Origin: Puniceicoccaceae bacterium | Lineage (GTDB): Bacteria; Verrucomicrobiota; Verrucomicrobiia; Opitutales; JAFGAQ01 | NCBI GenBank assembly: GCA_040224245.1 | Contig: JBEGIR010000064.1 | Span: 1-56,522, forward strand | DNA: 56,522 nt | Direction: 5' to 3' | Shown here: piece after piece, positions 35,421 to 43,865 of the stretch | How positions within the stretch are numbered: position 1 is the first letter of the stretch | How the letters are laid out: the number at the start of each line of letters is the position of its first letter | Program-made: the position numbers and the translations under genes | The notes under the pieces: model-generated | What the model saw: the letters and a program-made list of their open reading frames with translations, nothing else | Databases searched by the model: none | Told to the model about the DNA's origin: nothing

Positions 35421-35441
35421 CCCCTTGGAATGCCGGAAAAG

Positions 35442-35479
35442 TTGACAAACCAAAACCTTGCGACAGCTTTACAGTAAAG
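35442..35479 (+). promoter_or_regulatory. -35 element and palindromic operator between araB and regulator
   Basis: The 61-base divergent spacer holds TTGACA (35442-35447), a perfect -35 sequence for the regulator gene. Twenty bases later comes the perfect 13-base palindrome CTTTACAGTAAAG (35467-35479). The palindrome covers the expected -10/+1 region. It is a good candidate operator through which the regulator controls itself and the ara operon. A matching -10 is poor, so the promoter call is tentative. Confidence 0.5.
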
Positions 35480-35481
35480 TC

Positions 35482-36555
35482 ATGGAACGTCGTGCATCAA
35501 TGAAGGATATTGCCCAGCGGGCAGGAGTCTCGAAAACCGCAGTTTCTCTTGCGCTTCGCAACGATCCTCAGGTGTCGGAATCACTGCGCAACCGCATCCA
35601 GAAGATCGCAAGTGAGCTGGGTTATGTGCGCAATCCAAAGATCGGCGAACTCATGTCGCAGATGCGCAGCTCCAGCACACGCAATCAACATGGCACACTC
35701 GCCCTGATCAACGGAAATCAGGACCCCAAGGCGCACATCCAGCATCCCACGATCCCGACCTACTACGAGGGTTGCAAACGTCGGGCTGAGGCACTCGGTT
35801 ACGCCACCGACAAGTTCTGGCTCTATGAACCCAACATGTCCTCCCAGCGCTGGGTATCGATTCTCAAGTCCCGGGGCATATCGGGCATCGTGATCATTGG
35901 CATGATGCGACAAAACCGTATTCCAGAGTTCTTCAAACCCGTCATTGAACAATTTCCCACGACCGTCACCGGAGTGCGCACCCGAAAACCTGCGCTCTCC
36001 TTCTCCTGCGCGGACCATCACATGCTTACGCTCCAGGCCTTTGAACGTGCCATCGCCTGCGGTTATCAACGACCAGGACTGGTCATGGAAGCCACCATCG
36101 ACAACCTCGTCGAACACCGCTTCACTTCAGCATTTCGCACGGGTCAGCAAAAGTACATTCCTGCCGAAGAACACATTCCGATCTTCAATCGATTCGATGA
36201 GGCCAAGACCGATCCGCAAATCTTCTTTGAGTGGTTTGAATCCGCACGTCCCGATGTCATTCTCACCCTCTTTCATACCGTTGAGCGTTGGCTAAAGGAG
36301 TCTGGCGTTTCCATTCCCAACGAAGTAGGACTCATACAGCTCGAACACCGCAAGCAGCACCCAGACTGGGCGGGCATGGATCAGCACAATGACATCTGCG
36401 GCGAAGCCGCAGTGGACATGGTCATCAACCTGATCTACAATGGAGAAAAGGGCTTTCCGGAATACCCACGGGCAACCCTCATCGGCTCCACCTGGGTGAA
36501 CGGAACAACAGTCAAAAGCATCCCTTCCGACCTGCTCCCAGCTCCGTTGATTTGA
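35482..36555 (+). CDS. LacI-family transcriptional regulator of arabinose genes
   Basis: 357 aa from the ATG at 35482 (MERRASMKDIAQRAG). The helix-turn-helix (IAQRAGVSKTAVSLALRND) and hinge helix (SELGYVRNPKIGELM) are typical of LacI members. A periplasmic-binding-protein-like sensor domain follows (SGIVIIGMMRQNRIPEF, PDVILTLFHTVERWL, GLIQLEH). It is divergent from araB, so it probably represses or activates araBAD with arabinose or a metabolite as ligand. An ATG at 35500 is a shorter alternative start. Use of LacI type in place of AraC is noted. Confidence 0.92.
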   Translation: MERRASMKDIAQRAGVSKTAVSLALRNDPQVSESLRNRIQKIASELGYVRNPKIGELMSQMRSSSTRNQHGTLALINGNQDPKAHIQHPTIPTYYEGCKRRAEALGYATDKFWLYEPNMSSQRWVSILKSRGISGIVIIGMMRQNRIPEFFKPVIEQFPTTVTGVRTRKPALSFSCADHHMLTLQAFERAIACGYQRPGLVMEATIDNLVEHRFTSAFRTGQQKYIPAEEHIPIFNRFDEAKTDPQIFFEWFESARPDVILTLFHTVERWLKESGVSIPNEVGLIQLEHRKQHPDWAGMDQHNDICGEAAVDMVINLIYNGEKGFPEYPRATLIGSTWVNGTTVKSIPSDLLPAPLI

Positions 36556-36587
36556 AGCGACAATTCCCGCAGCGTGAGTGTTAGATG

Positions 36588-38420
36588 TTACCCGCTCGCC
36601 TTACTGCGCCAACGCCGCATCGGAAGCAAGCCACCGAGCAGCATGATTGCGACCTGTGAGGCGCAGAACAGGACCAGCCAGAAGAACGCTGCGCTCATGA
36701 ATCCATAGGAGTGCAAGCCAACTCCCAACATATTTGTTCCAAACCAGGACCAGCTGGTGACCACGTTTCCAAAGATTGTCAGGTTCATGAATCCAGGTGT
36801 GCGAACAATGCCGCCACGCTTGGCATGCAGAACAAGCGCAATCCAGATCACGATCATCAGCGCTCCATTTTCTTTGGGATCCCACCCCCAGAAACGCCCC
36901 CAGGACTGATCCGCCCAAATACCTCCCAGCACGGTCCCCACAAAGCTGAAAAACAGGGAAAAACAGAGAATGCCGTACACCATGCGCACCAGAGAGCGGC
37001 TGGTCGCCTCGTCCAGTCGGGTCGTGCAAATGCCCAGCACAAAATACAGAATCGCTAAAAACCCGGCAAGATAGGTTGCCGAATAGCCAAGCGAGATCGT
37101 GATCACGTGAGTTGCCAGCCAGAAGTTGGAATCCAGCACTGCGCGCATCATCTCCATCGTGTCACCACTGGCCATCAGGTGATTCGCCACAATCAACGTC
37201 ATCAACCCAATGATCGCCGAAACCGCTGATCCGAGTCCGTTCCTGTAAATTCGTTCCAGTATGACTCCGAGTGCTACCGCTCCCCAACCCACAAAAATGG
37301 CAGACGAATACAGATTGGTCACCGGAGGACGCCCCTGGATCATCATGCGCGCAAGCAGCCCTCCCGTGTGAACAAGAAAGGCGAGCAATACGATCCAAAA
37401 TACCCACTTGAGCAATCGCTCGTCCAAGGTAAGCCAGGCCACCAGAACACCGATAAATACCCACACATAAAGTGCCATCGCAATGCCAAAGGGCTGAAGG
37501 TGATTTACCACCAGCTCGGCGTGAACCTTGTCACTGGGCAAACCACCCCCCAATGAGGCATAGTGTGTTTCAATTTCTTGCAGAGTCGCATTGAACACTT
37601 CAACATTCCCCGCTGCATACGCATCCGACAATTTCGCAAAATCGAGCGTCAACTCAGGGATTCGCCCCAGCTGCATTGCGTGCATCAGCGACTCACTCAA
37701 GTTCAACCAGCCCGAAGCAGTTCCATCCGTTGGAACAAACTTGACCGCACGGGTATCCGACAGACTCGAATAAGTCCGCAAATAGCTCGAAACCTTCGCC
37801 AGCGCGGGCTCATCGGGGTCGGCCTTCGAATCCTCGCCCACGACCTTGGCCGCATCTTTCAATGCCTGCATAAAGGCACCATATTCGGCCTGAACACTAT
37901 CCTTGAGTAACGGCACCCGGTAAGTGAACGCCAGGCGCTGATAAATGATCAGGTTGTTGAACAACTTCAACATCTCACGTTGGCCTGCATTCTGCAGGGA
38001 TTGCTCCTGCGGAATGGTTTGCACCAGTTCCTGCAACTTGCGCGCATGGGGAACAATCTCTGCGTAACTGTAATGCTTCTGGTTTGCATTGCTTGTACCA
38101 ATCAGCTCTTTGACGTCCTCATGGTGAATCAGAAATACCGGATAGCTGGCCGCGCTCTCTGGTTGAAGGGTCAACCGCATCATCCACTCTGTAGCTGGAA
38201 TGCGATCACCTGAGGGACTCAGTGCAGTCTGCTTCCCGCGAAACAGCAGCAAGGTGGTGCGGGCCACACTGTCGATGGGTTTGAAGCGCCCACCCTCCAG
38301 AACCGGCAGTGCCGCAAAGCGATCTACATCAAAATCAGATTCATTTCGGTCCGGCAACACCGCCAGGAGCAATATGGCAACAGCAACTGCTGCAAAAATA
38401 ATGGGGACAGCTTTTTTCAT
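36588..38420 (-). CDS. ccsA: Cytochrome c biogenesis protein CcsA (system II)
   Basis: Haem-handling membrane protein of the system II cytochrome c synthase. The 610-aa protein has the tryptophan-rich WWD signature DQSWGRFWGWDPKENGAL near the C-terminus, with about eight flanking helices. The N-terminal 300 residues form a large extracytoplasmic part after one TM helix (IIFAAVAVAILLLAVLP). This makes it longer than classic CcsA (about 320 aa). It overlaps resB by four bases (ATGA), the usual pairing. It delivers haem for attachment to apocytochrome CXXCH sites. Confidence 0.93.
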   Translation of the reverse strand: MKKAVPIIFAAVAVAILLLAVLPDRNESDFDVDRFAALPVLEGGRFKPIDSVARTTLLLFRGKQTALSPSGDRIPATEWMMRLTLQPESAASYPVFLIHHEDVKELIGTSNANQKHYSYAEIVPHARKLQELVQTIPQEQSLQNAGQREMLKLFNNLIIYQRLAFTYRVPLLKDSVQAEYGAFMQALKDAAKVVGEDSKADPDEPALAKVSSYLRTYSSLSDTRAVKFVPTDGTASGWLNLSESLMHAMQLGRIPELTLDFAKLSDAYAAGNVEVFNATLQEIETHYASLGGGLPSDKVHAELVVNHLQPFGIAMALYVWVFIGVLVAWLTLDERLLKWVFWIVLLAFLVHTGGLLARMMIQGRPPVTNLYSSAIFVGWGAVALGVILERIYRNGLGSAVSAIIGLMTLIVANHLMASGDTMEMMRAVLDSNFWLATHVITISLGYSATYLAGFLAILYFVLGICTTRLDEATSRSLVRMVYGILCFSLFFSFVGTVLGGIWADQSWGRFWGWDPKENGALMIVIWIALVLHAKRGGIVRTPGFMNLTIFGNVVTSWSWFGTNMLGVGLHSYGFMSAAFFWLVLFCASQVAIMLLGGLLPMRRWRSKASG

Positions 38421-39607
38421 TTGCGCATCCTTCCTGCAAATTTAACGAGGGTCCAACCAAACTGGTAGAGCAAGCCAAGGGACATGATCACACAGGAGAT
38501 GTAGGGGATCAACCATCCCGGATTGCGCACGACCTGCAACATCGATGACGTGTCTTCGTTTGCAAACGAAGCCTGGTAAAAGGTATATCCACCATATCGC
38601 AGCGGGTGATTCATGTAAATCAGGGTGTCGCGTGTTTCCCCTGTTTCATGATTGTCGACGTGAACCAAACTCGAGAAGTTCTTCGGAATCTCGGTTCCGG
38701 GATACCGGTCGTGAGAAAATTCGATCAAGTGAACCGAAAAGGGAAAATAACGGCGCTCAAATCGCATCGAAAGGTCAAAGCGATGCCCATCCACCTCGAA
38801 GCGCTGGGCTGGAAGATTTTCATCAAAAACATTGGACACCAGCCAGGTTCCCAGACTGCTTCCCCGATGTAGAATTTCAACCACCGCCGTGGTAACGTTG
38901 CGCTGATTGTGCGCATAGGTTGGTGGAGCTTCCAAAACTCCAAGACGCATGCGGCTGGCAACGCCCTGACTCGTCTGCATCAAACCCGTACTCTGATTCG
39001 GTTGCAGCTGCATGATCCTCGCATTCACATAGAATCGCTGGATTCGAATAGAAAGCGGCAATTCGGGATGCTGAAATATCGCTCCGGTCTTCAGAAGGTC
39101 GTCCGGGATGGACCACACCCTGTCAACATCAGGATCGGATTGATCCACCAGTGCGATCTCATTGTTGAAGAAACTTTCCGCATAGTTTTTCTGGCTACCC
39201 TCATCAATCCACATCTGGAAATCTTCCTGTGCCAGATCCGTGAGCAACTGGCCGACCAACAGCAAGCCCAGGCCACCGTGAATCAGCACAATTCCAATAT
39301 TTCGCAGCCTAGGGCGGAAGTAACGAAAATGCGCACAGGCAAGATTTGCCATGAACAACGGCCCCAGCAGATATCCTCCTGGCATGGGCAATACCAACCA
39401 GCGCAGCACTTGGCTGCCAGGCCACTCGAGCGGGTATTGCCAAAAGGCGATCACCGCCTGGAAATAGCGACGCTGCGTCTCGTAAATCCCAAAATGCACT
39501 TGGTCAAGTGTTCCGAAAAACACCAGAATCAGCGAAAAGCCCAGGAGATAGACGGTTAAGCGCAGGGACGAAAGAACCGCATAAAGTTGGCGAAAGAAGA
39601 GTTTCAT
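38417..39607 (-). CDS. resB: ResB-family cytochrome c biogenesis protein
   Basis: Partner of CcsA in the system II cytochrome c synthase. The 396-aa protein has three N-terminal membrane helices (LTVYLLGFSLILVFFGTLDQ, a second near residue 80 and a third with IGIVLIHGGLGLLLVGQLL). A large periplasmic domain follows, then a last helix (WLIPYISCVIMSLGLLYQFG). The histidine in FGTLDQVHFGIYETQRRYF is a typical ResB feature. It overlaps both neighbours by four bases, so lipoprotein-resB-ccsA is one translation-coupled operon. Confidence 0.9.
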   Translation of the reverse strand: MKLFFRQLYAVLSSLRLTVYLLGFSLILVFFGTLDQVHFGIYETQRRYFQAVIAFWQYPLEWPGSQVLRWLVLPMPGGYLLGPLFMANLACAHFRYFRPRLRNIGIVLIHGGLGLLLVGQLLTDLAQEDFQMWIDEGSQKNYAESFFNNEIALVDQSDPDVDRVWSIPDDLLKTGAIFQHPELPLSIRIQRFYVNARIMQLQPNQSTGLMQTSQGVASRMRLGVLEAPPTYAHNQRNVTTAVVEILHRGSSLGTWLVSNVFDENLPAQRFEVDGHRFDLSMRFERRYFPFSVHLIEFSHDRYPGTEIPKNFSSLVHVDNHETGETRDTLIYMNHPLRYGGYTFYQASFANEDTSSMLQVVRNPGWLIPYISCVIMSLGLLYQFGWTLVKFAGRMRK

Positions 39608-40257
39608 GAATCCGATGAACCGGGTTGAATGGAACGCAGAAAATCCCGGAAACGGGCAGATTCGGATTCAACCGTCTGCTGCACTCCGGTTACTTTGAAG
39701 AACCAGGAAAACCCGTTGAGTTCAAGGATTGCGACTTCAGTCGCCATGGGTGGGTTGGCAGTGTTTGCCATGCGGAAAACACTGAATTCGAAGGCATCGT
39801 TCGCTACACGCTCTTCATCAGCCCTCGCTTCAGCTTCCGAAGCATAGGGAGCAAGCCCCAACTGCGAGCGCCATCGATTCACGTTTGAGAACAGCCCGCC
39901 CACATCACCCGGAAAACGAGTCACGGCAAAATCCCATTGAGAACGATCCGATCCCTCCAGCACAAAACTGGCAATGCGTACACTTGACGTCGGTCCCTCG
40001 ACCCAGCCTTCTGGCACTGACCACTGCAACTCGGTTTGATTGCGCGGTGCCTGAAAACCCGGCAAACTTCCCATCGCCGAACTGGAGGCACTGCCATCCG
40101 AAATAGGTGGATGCCCAGCAGGCAACCCGTCCTGCGACGCTTCTTCCGCCACCTTCTCCTTGGGCACTTCAAAATAGCTTGTTTCTGCTTTTTTACAGGC
40201 TGAAAACAGGCTGAACAAAGCCAAGAACAACAGGTAGGGAACAAACTTCAGGATCAT
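39604..40257 (-). CDS. Predicted lipoprotein linked to cytochrome c assembly
   Basis: 217 aa with a lipoprotein signal (PYLLFLALFSLFSAC, Cys21) followed by charged and Ser/Pro-rich segments. The folded part (about residues 75-210) contains WSVPEGWVEG, FAVTRFPGDVGG and the tail ESARFRDFLRSIQ. I do not recognise a named domain. Its stop overlaps the resB start by four bases, so it is probably a periplasmic accessory factor for the CcsA/ResB machine. Context, not a motif, carries this inference. Confidence 0.7.
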   Translation of the reverse strand: MILKFVPYLLFLALFSLFSACKKAETSYFEVPKEKVAEEASQDGLPAGHPPISDGSASSSAMGSLPGFQAPRNQTELQWSVPEGWVEGPTSSVRIASFVLEGSDRSQWDFAVTRFPGDVGGLFSNVNRWRSQLGLAPYASEAEARADEERVANDAFEFSVFRMANTANPPMATEVAILELNGFSWFFKVTGVQQTVESESARFRDFLRSIQPGSSDS

Positions 40258-40393
40258 GTCAGTTCAGAAATATCGTTGTGGACAGAGGCAGATTCAACGC
40301 CTGAGTCGAAAAGGGGAAACAGATGTTATCCCACTGCAGAACGAAGTCACTCCAGTAGGGATTTCACCAGTATGCACGAAAATACAGATTGCA

Positions 40394-41584
40394 TCAAGCC
40401 GATGCGGAAAGCTGCTGCGAATGGTGTTGTTTGACCGCCTGATAAAAAGACTCAAAGTGCGGGATTGCATCATTGGGTCCAGGTCCAGCTTCTGGATGGT
40501 ACTGCACCGAAAACGCAGGAAATTCCTTATGACGCAGACCAGCAACGGTGTTGTCATTCATGTTGACTTCCGTAATGAGTGCATCACACCCGTCAAAATC
40601 CTCCCGTCGCGACGCAAACCCATGATTTTGGGCCGTGATCATGACTTTACCGGTTTCAATGTTTTGAACGGGCTGGTTGCCTCCACGATGACCAAACTTG
40701 AGCTTAAAGGTCTTCACTCCAAGTGCCAGCGACAGAATCTGATGCCCGAGACAGATCCCGAAAATCGGGTATTTGCCCACAAGCTTGCGCACGGTCTCCT
40801 GCGCATATGTCAACGGTTCCGGATCACCCGGTCCGTTTGACAGAAAAATTCCGCTTGGCTTAATCGCCTCAATCTGCTCCGCCGATGCCGTTGCGGGAAA
40901 CACCGTAATGTGAAACCCATGCCGCGCCAGATTGCGGAATATCGACCGCTTGGCCCCAAAATCGATGGCGGCAATGCGCATCAGCTGACGCCCTTCACGG
41001 CGGTCGAGATGATCGTCCAAGTGCGTTCCAGGCACAAGAAAGGGATTGTTTTCCTCAGCATCCAGATCCCACTCATATTTGGCCTGAGTGGTGACTTCCT
41101 TCACAAAATCCATACCAACAACGCCTTCCCATTCCCGGGCGCGCCGAATGGCTTCTTCATCCGAAATATCCTCGGTCGAGATGCAGGCTTTCATGGCACC
41201 TGCAACACGCAGTTTTTTGGTAATCGCACGGGTATCGACTCCAGTAATACCGGGAACATCGTGATCCTTAAGATAGAGATCAAGCGATTGCTCACTGCGC
41301 CAGTTACTGGTGACCGGACTGAGTTCGCGCACCACAAACCCCCGGACCTTGGGTCCGTCCGATTCCACATCAGAAGCATTGACGCCGTAGTTTCCGATCT
41401 GCGAAGCCGTCATCGTGACGATCTGTCCGTAGTAGGACGGGTCGGTCAAAATTTCCTGGTAGCCGGTCATGCTGGTGTTAAAAACCGCTTCTCCAACGAC
41501 CGTTTTGCAGGCTCCAAATCCCTCTCCGCGAAAGACGGAACCATCTTCAAGTGCAAGTATTCCGGGCAGTGTTTGAGTATCCAT
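40394..41584 (-). CDS. carA: Carbamoyl-phosphate synthase small subunit
   Basis: Glutaminase subunit that supplies ammonia for carbamoyl phosphate, feeding arginine and pyrimidine synthesis. From the ATG at 41584 it is about 396 aa. The N-terminal CPSase domain (LEDGSVFRGEGFGA, FNTSMTGYQEILTDPSY) is followed by a class I glutaminase with nucleophile GICLGHQIL and the His/Glu pair YHPEAGPGPNDA. The upstream in-frame GTG (41611) would add nine residues. No carB is adjacent, so the large subunit lies elsewhere. The 136 bases after the stop show no clear terminator. Confidence 0.96.
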   Translation of the reverse strand: MDTQTLPGILALEDGSVFRGEGFGACKTVVGEAVFNTSMTGYQEILTDPSYYGQIVTMTASQIGNYGVNASDVESDGPKVRGFVVRELSPVTSNWRSEQSLDLYLKDHDVPGITGVDTRAITKKLRVAGAMKACISTEDISDEEAIRRAREWEGVVGMDFVKEVTTQAKYEWDLDAEENNPFLVPGTHLDDHLDRREGRQLMRIAAIDFGAKRSIFRNLARHGFHITVFPATASAEQIEAIKPSGIFLSNGPGDPEPLTYAQETVRKLVGKYPIFGICLGHQILSLALGVKTFKLKFGHRGGNQPVQNIETGKVMITAQNHGFASRREDFDGCDALITEVNMNDNTVAGLRHKEFPAFSVQYHPEAGPGPNDAIPHFESFYQAVKQHHSQQLSASA

Positions 41585-41682
41585 AAATGTCAAATTCGTC
41601 AGGCTCGCCACAAACTAACAAGCACTCCCCACCCGTCAAGCGATAAGCCCCAAATGCCTGGAAAAGCAGGCAGATCCACCGC

Positions 41683-41997
41683 TTACCGGGCAGATCGACT
41701 CTCATCTGTCGGTGCGATGACCACCCGCAGCTGATTAACAATCCGTTTTCCGGCAGCTGCATCAATCGAGTAGTAGCAATCCCGACAGTGCTTTGATTTC
41801 CTGACGATGCCCGCCTGACGCAGCACCCGCAAATGATGGGAAATCGTCGGTTGTGGGATCTGAAGGCGCTCTGAGAGCGTTTTCACATTGGAACGGGAGG
41901 CACAATCCTCGTCATACGGAAGCGCATCCAGAATGCGCAAGCGCACGGCATCCCCGATCGCCCACAACTGCACCGCCAACTGTTCCGAGTCGTTCAT
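41683..41997 (-). CDS. ArsR-family winged-helix regulator with cysteine motif
   Basis: 104 aa. The winged helix-turn-helix is clear: RLRILDALPYDE, TLSERLQIPQPTISHHLRVLRQAGIV. The classic metal motif ELCVCDL is absent. Three cysteines remain: C32 (DCASR) and C71 and C74 (KHCRDCYYSID). The CxxC lies at the start of the wing/dimer strand, so it could sense metal or redox state. It is divergent from the lysine 2,3-aminomutase gene across 72 A/T-rich bases and precedes carA by 71 bases. The target is probably the divergent gene or itself. Confidence 0.88.
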   Translation of the reverse strand: MNDSEQLAVQLWAIGDAVRLRILDALPYDEDCASRSNVKTLSERLQIPQPTISHHLRVLRQAGIVRKSKHCRDCYYSIDAAAGKRIVNQLRVVIAPTDESRSAR

Positions 41998-42000
41998 TGA

Positions 42001-42060
42001 GAAATTTATTAATTTAAAAATTTGAATATATCGAAGAATCTGTCAAATTGAAAGTCTTAA
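42001..42060. promoter_or_regulatory. A/T-rich divergent regulatory region, ArsR gene/aminomutase
   Basis: The spacer between the two divergent starts is strongly A/T-rich and repeats AATTT-like blocks (AAATTTATT, AATTTAAAA, AAATTTGAA), unlike its surroundings. ArsR-type operators are typically A/T-rich imperfect repeats beside the regulator's own start, which fits. No exact long palindrome was found. Confidence 0.35.
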
Positions 42061-42069
42061 ACGTTGATC

Positions 42070-43266
42070 ATGTATCCAAACGATTCACGAACGAACTGGT
42101 TCCACGGACAAGGCCTGTGGGAAGAGGTCCCTTCAAAGGACTGGAATAACTGGGTGTGGCAATTGAAGAACCGAATCACCACACTCGAACAGCTGGAAAC
42201 CTACCTCGATCTGACCGATGAAGAGCGTCGCGGTTGCCTGTTCGCACGCAACAAGCTCGCCCTCGCCATCACACCCTACTTCTTCAACCTGATTGATCGC
42301 AGCGATCCTCACTGTCCCATTCGCCGTCAGGTCATCCCGCGCGAGGGTGAGATGTTTGTCAATCAGGATGAACTGCTCGATCCCGTCGGCGAGGAAAACA
42401 CGATGCCCGTGAAGGGACTCGTGCACCGCTATCCTGATCGCGTCCTCTTCCTGGTGACGGACCGCTGTGCCGCCTATTGTCGCTATTGCACACGCAGCCG
42501 CCTGGTCTCCAACGCTCAGGACTACAATTTCCACCCAAGCTATCAGGAGGGTCTCGACTACATCCGCAACCATCCGGAAGTGCGGGATGTGCTGCTGAGC
42601 GGGGGAGACCCTCTGCTTCTGAGCAACAAGAAACTGGACCACCTGCTCGGGGAACTGCGCAAGATCCCTCACGTTGAATTCATTCGCATCGGCTCCCGTA
42701 TTCCGGTCTTCCTGCCGCAGCGCATCACACCTGAGTTAACTGACATTTTTAAGAAACACGGTCCAATCTGGATGAGCATTCATGTCAACCATCCAAGGGA
42801 ATGCACCGAAGCACTTTTCCAGGCAACCGAACAACTCAGCCTCGCTGGAGTGCCGATCGGGAACCAGTCCGTCCTGCTCAAGGGCGTCAACGATGACGCA
42901 GAAACCATGCGTTCCCTCATCCACCGTTTGCTGATGATGCGCGTTCGCCCCTATTACCTCTATCAGTGCGACCTGATCACGGGTTCGGCCCACCTGCGCA
43001 CCAGCGTTACCAAGGGCATCGAAATCATGAAGGCCCTGCGCGGAAATACAACGGGTTATGCGATACCTCAATACGTGATTGATGCCCCCGGTGGAGGTGG
43101 AAAAATTCCCATCACCCCCGACTACGTTCGCGAAATCACAGACCATGAAATCATTCTCACAAACTTTGAGGGCAAGGAATATCGCTACCCGCTCTTCCCT
43201 TCAAAGCAGGTGACCAATCGCACTGAAGTTGAAGCCGAACTTCTCGGTTCGGTTATGGTTGATTAA
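42070..43266 (+). CDS. kamA: Lysine 2,3-aminomutase (radical SAM)
   Basis: 398 aa from the ATG at 42070. The radical-SAM cluster motif is CAAYCRYC (C133, C137, C140). The PLP-binding lysine is in APGGGGK (K345). Two aspartates that bind the lysine substrate in the clostridial enzyme are kept, in YQCD (D301) and VIDAPG (D338). This supports true L-lysine to L-beta-lysine activity over the shorter EpmB. The cysteine-rich C-terminal CxCxxC region of the clostridial enzyme is absent; the protein ends soon after FEGKEYRYPLFP. No ablB, kamDE or epmA neighbour is seen, so the fate of beta-lysine is open. Confidence 0.9.
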   Translation: MYPNDSRTNWFHGQGLWEEVPSKDWNNWVWQLKNRITTLEQLETYLDLTDEERRGCLFARNKLALAITPYFFNLIDRSDPHCPIRRQVIPREGEMFVNQDELLDPVGEENTMPVKGLVHRYPDRVLFLVTDRCAAYCRYCTRSRLVSNAQDYNFHPSYQEGLDYIRNHPEVRDVLLSGGDPLLLSNKKLDHLLGELRKIPHVEFIRIGSRIPVFLPQRITPELTDIFKKHGPIWMSIHVNHPRECTEALFQATEQLSLAGVPIGNQSVLLKGVNDDAETMRSLIHRLLMMRVRPYYLYQCDLITGSAHLRTSVTKGIEIMKALRGNTTGYAIPQYVIDAPGGGGKIPITPDYVREITDHEIILTNFEGKEYRYPLFPSKQVTNRTEVEAELLGSVMVD

Positions 43267-43288
43267 ACCTCCGTTACCCTGTCTTTGA

Positions 43289-43314
43289 AGCGGATTTCAT
43301 GGCTAAAATCCGCT
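43289..43314 (+). repeat. Stem-loop after aminomutase gene
   Basis: AGCGGATTT (43289-43297) and AAATCCGCT (43306-43314) are perfect complements around an eight-base loop, 22 bases after the kamA stop. No T-run follows, so it is at most an attenuator or a transcript-stabilising hairpin. Confidence 0.4.
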
Positions 43315-43418
43315 GCACTGCAGTTGATTTTCAGTTGAAAGGACTCCATATTCGGCGCTTTAGGGTTGAACCTCCCATCGATCCATTCATCTTCACACTC
43401 ACTGCTTCATCCAACACC

Positions 43419-43865
43419 ATGACAACTGAAATCATTTTTCGTTACGTTCACTTCCTATCCATTCTCGGAATCTTCGCATCTCTGGTCGCCGAACACCTTC
43501 TGATCGCCAAATCCATGACACGCGCCCAGATTCGTCGGGTTTCCACCATCGATGCGATCTTTGGCCTTTCCGCTTTGCTGGCACTGATTTCGGGTCTGCT
43601 GCTTTGGTTTGTTGTGGGAAAACCCGCAGAAGTGTACACCCAGAACGGTGTCTTTCATGCCAAGATCATGCTCTTTGTCATCGTGGGACTCGCCTCTATC
43701 TATCCCACATTGTTTTTTGTCAAAAACCGCAAGGGTGACGCCACACAAACCATTGACCTTCCCAAGCCTCTGATCATGGTCGTGCGCCTTGAGTTGCTGA
43801 TCGTTGCCCTCATGCCTCTGCTCGCCACCATGATGTCGCGCGGTATCGGGTATTTTGGCGGCTGA
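43419..43865 (+). CDS. DUF2214-family membrane protein
   Basis: 148 aa from the ATG at 43419. The frame is open 40 codons upstream, but that stretch has no protein character and contains the post-kamA hairpin. Four hydrophobic segments are visible (IIFRYVHFLSILGIFASLVAEH, LSALLALISGLLLWFVVG, HAKIMLFVIVGLASIYPTLFF, LELLIVALMPLLATMM), with conserved histidines in the first and third. It matches the DUF2214 membrane family by pattern, and function is unknown. A good terminator follows the stop. Confidence 0.75.
   Translation: MTTEIIFRYVHFLSILGIFASLVAEHLLIAKSMTRAQIRRVSTIDAIFGLSALLALISGLLLWFVVGKPAEVYTQNGVFHAKIMLFVIVGLASIYPTLFFVKNRKGDATQTIDLPKPLIMVVRLELLIVALMPLLATMMSRGIGYFGG

Noticed and set aside
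41656-41671. Terminator between the ArsR gene and carA
   Set aside because: GCCTG/CAGGC forms only a five-base stem and no T-run follows.
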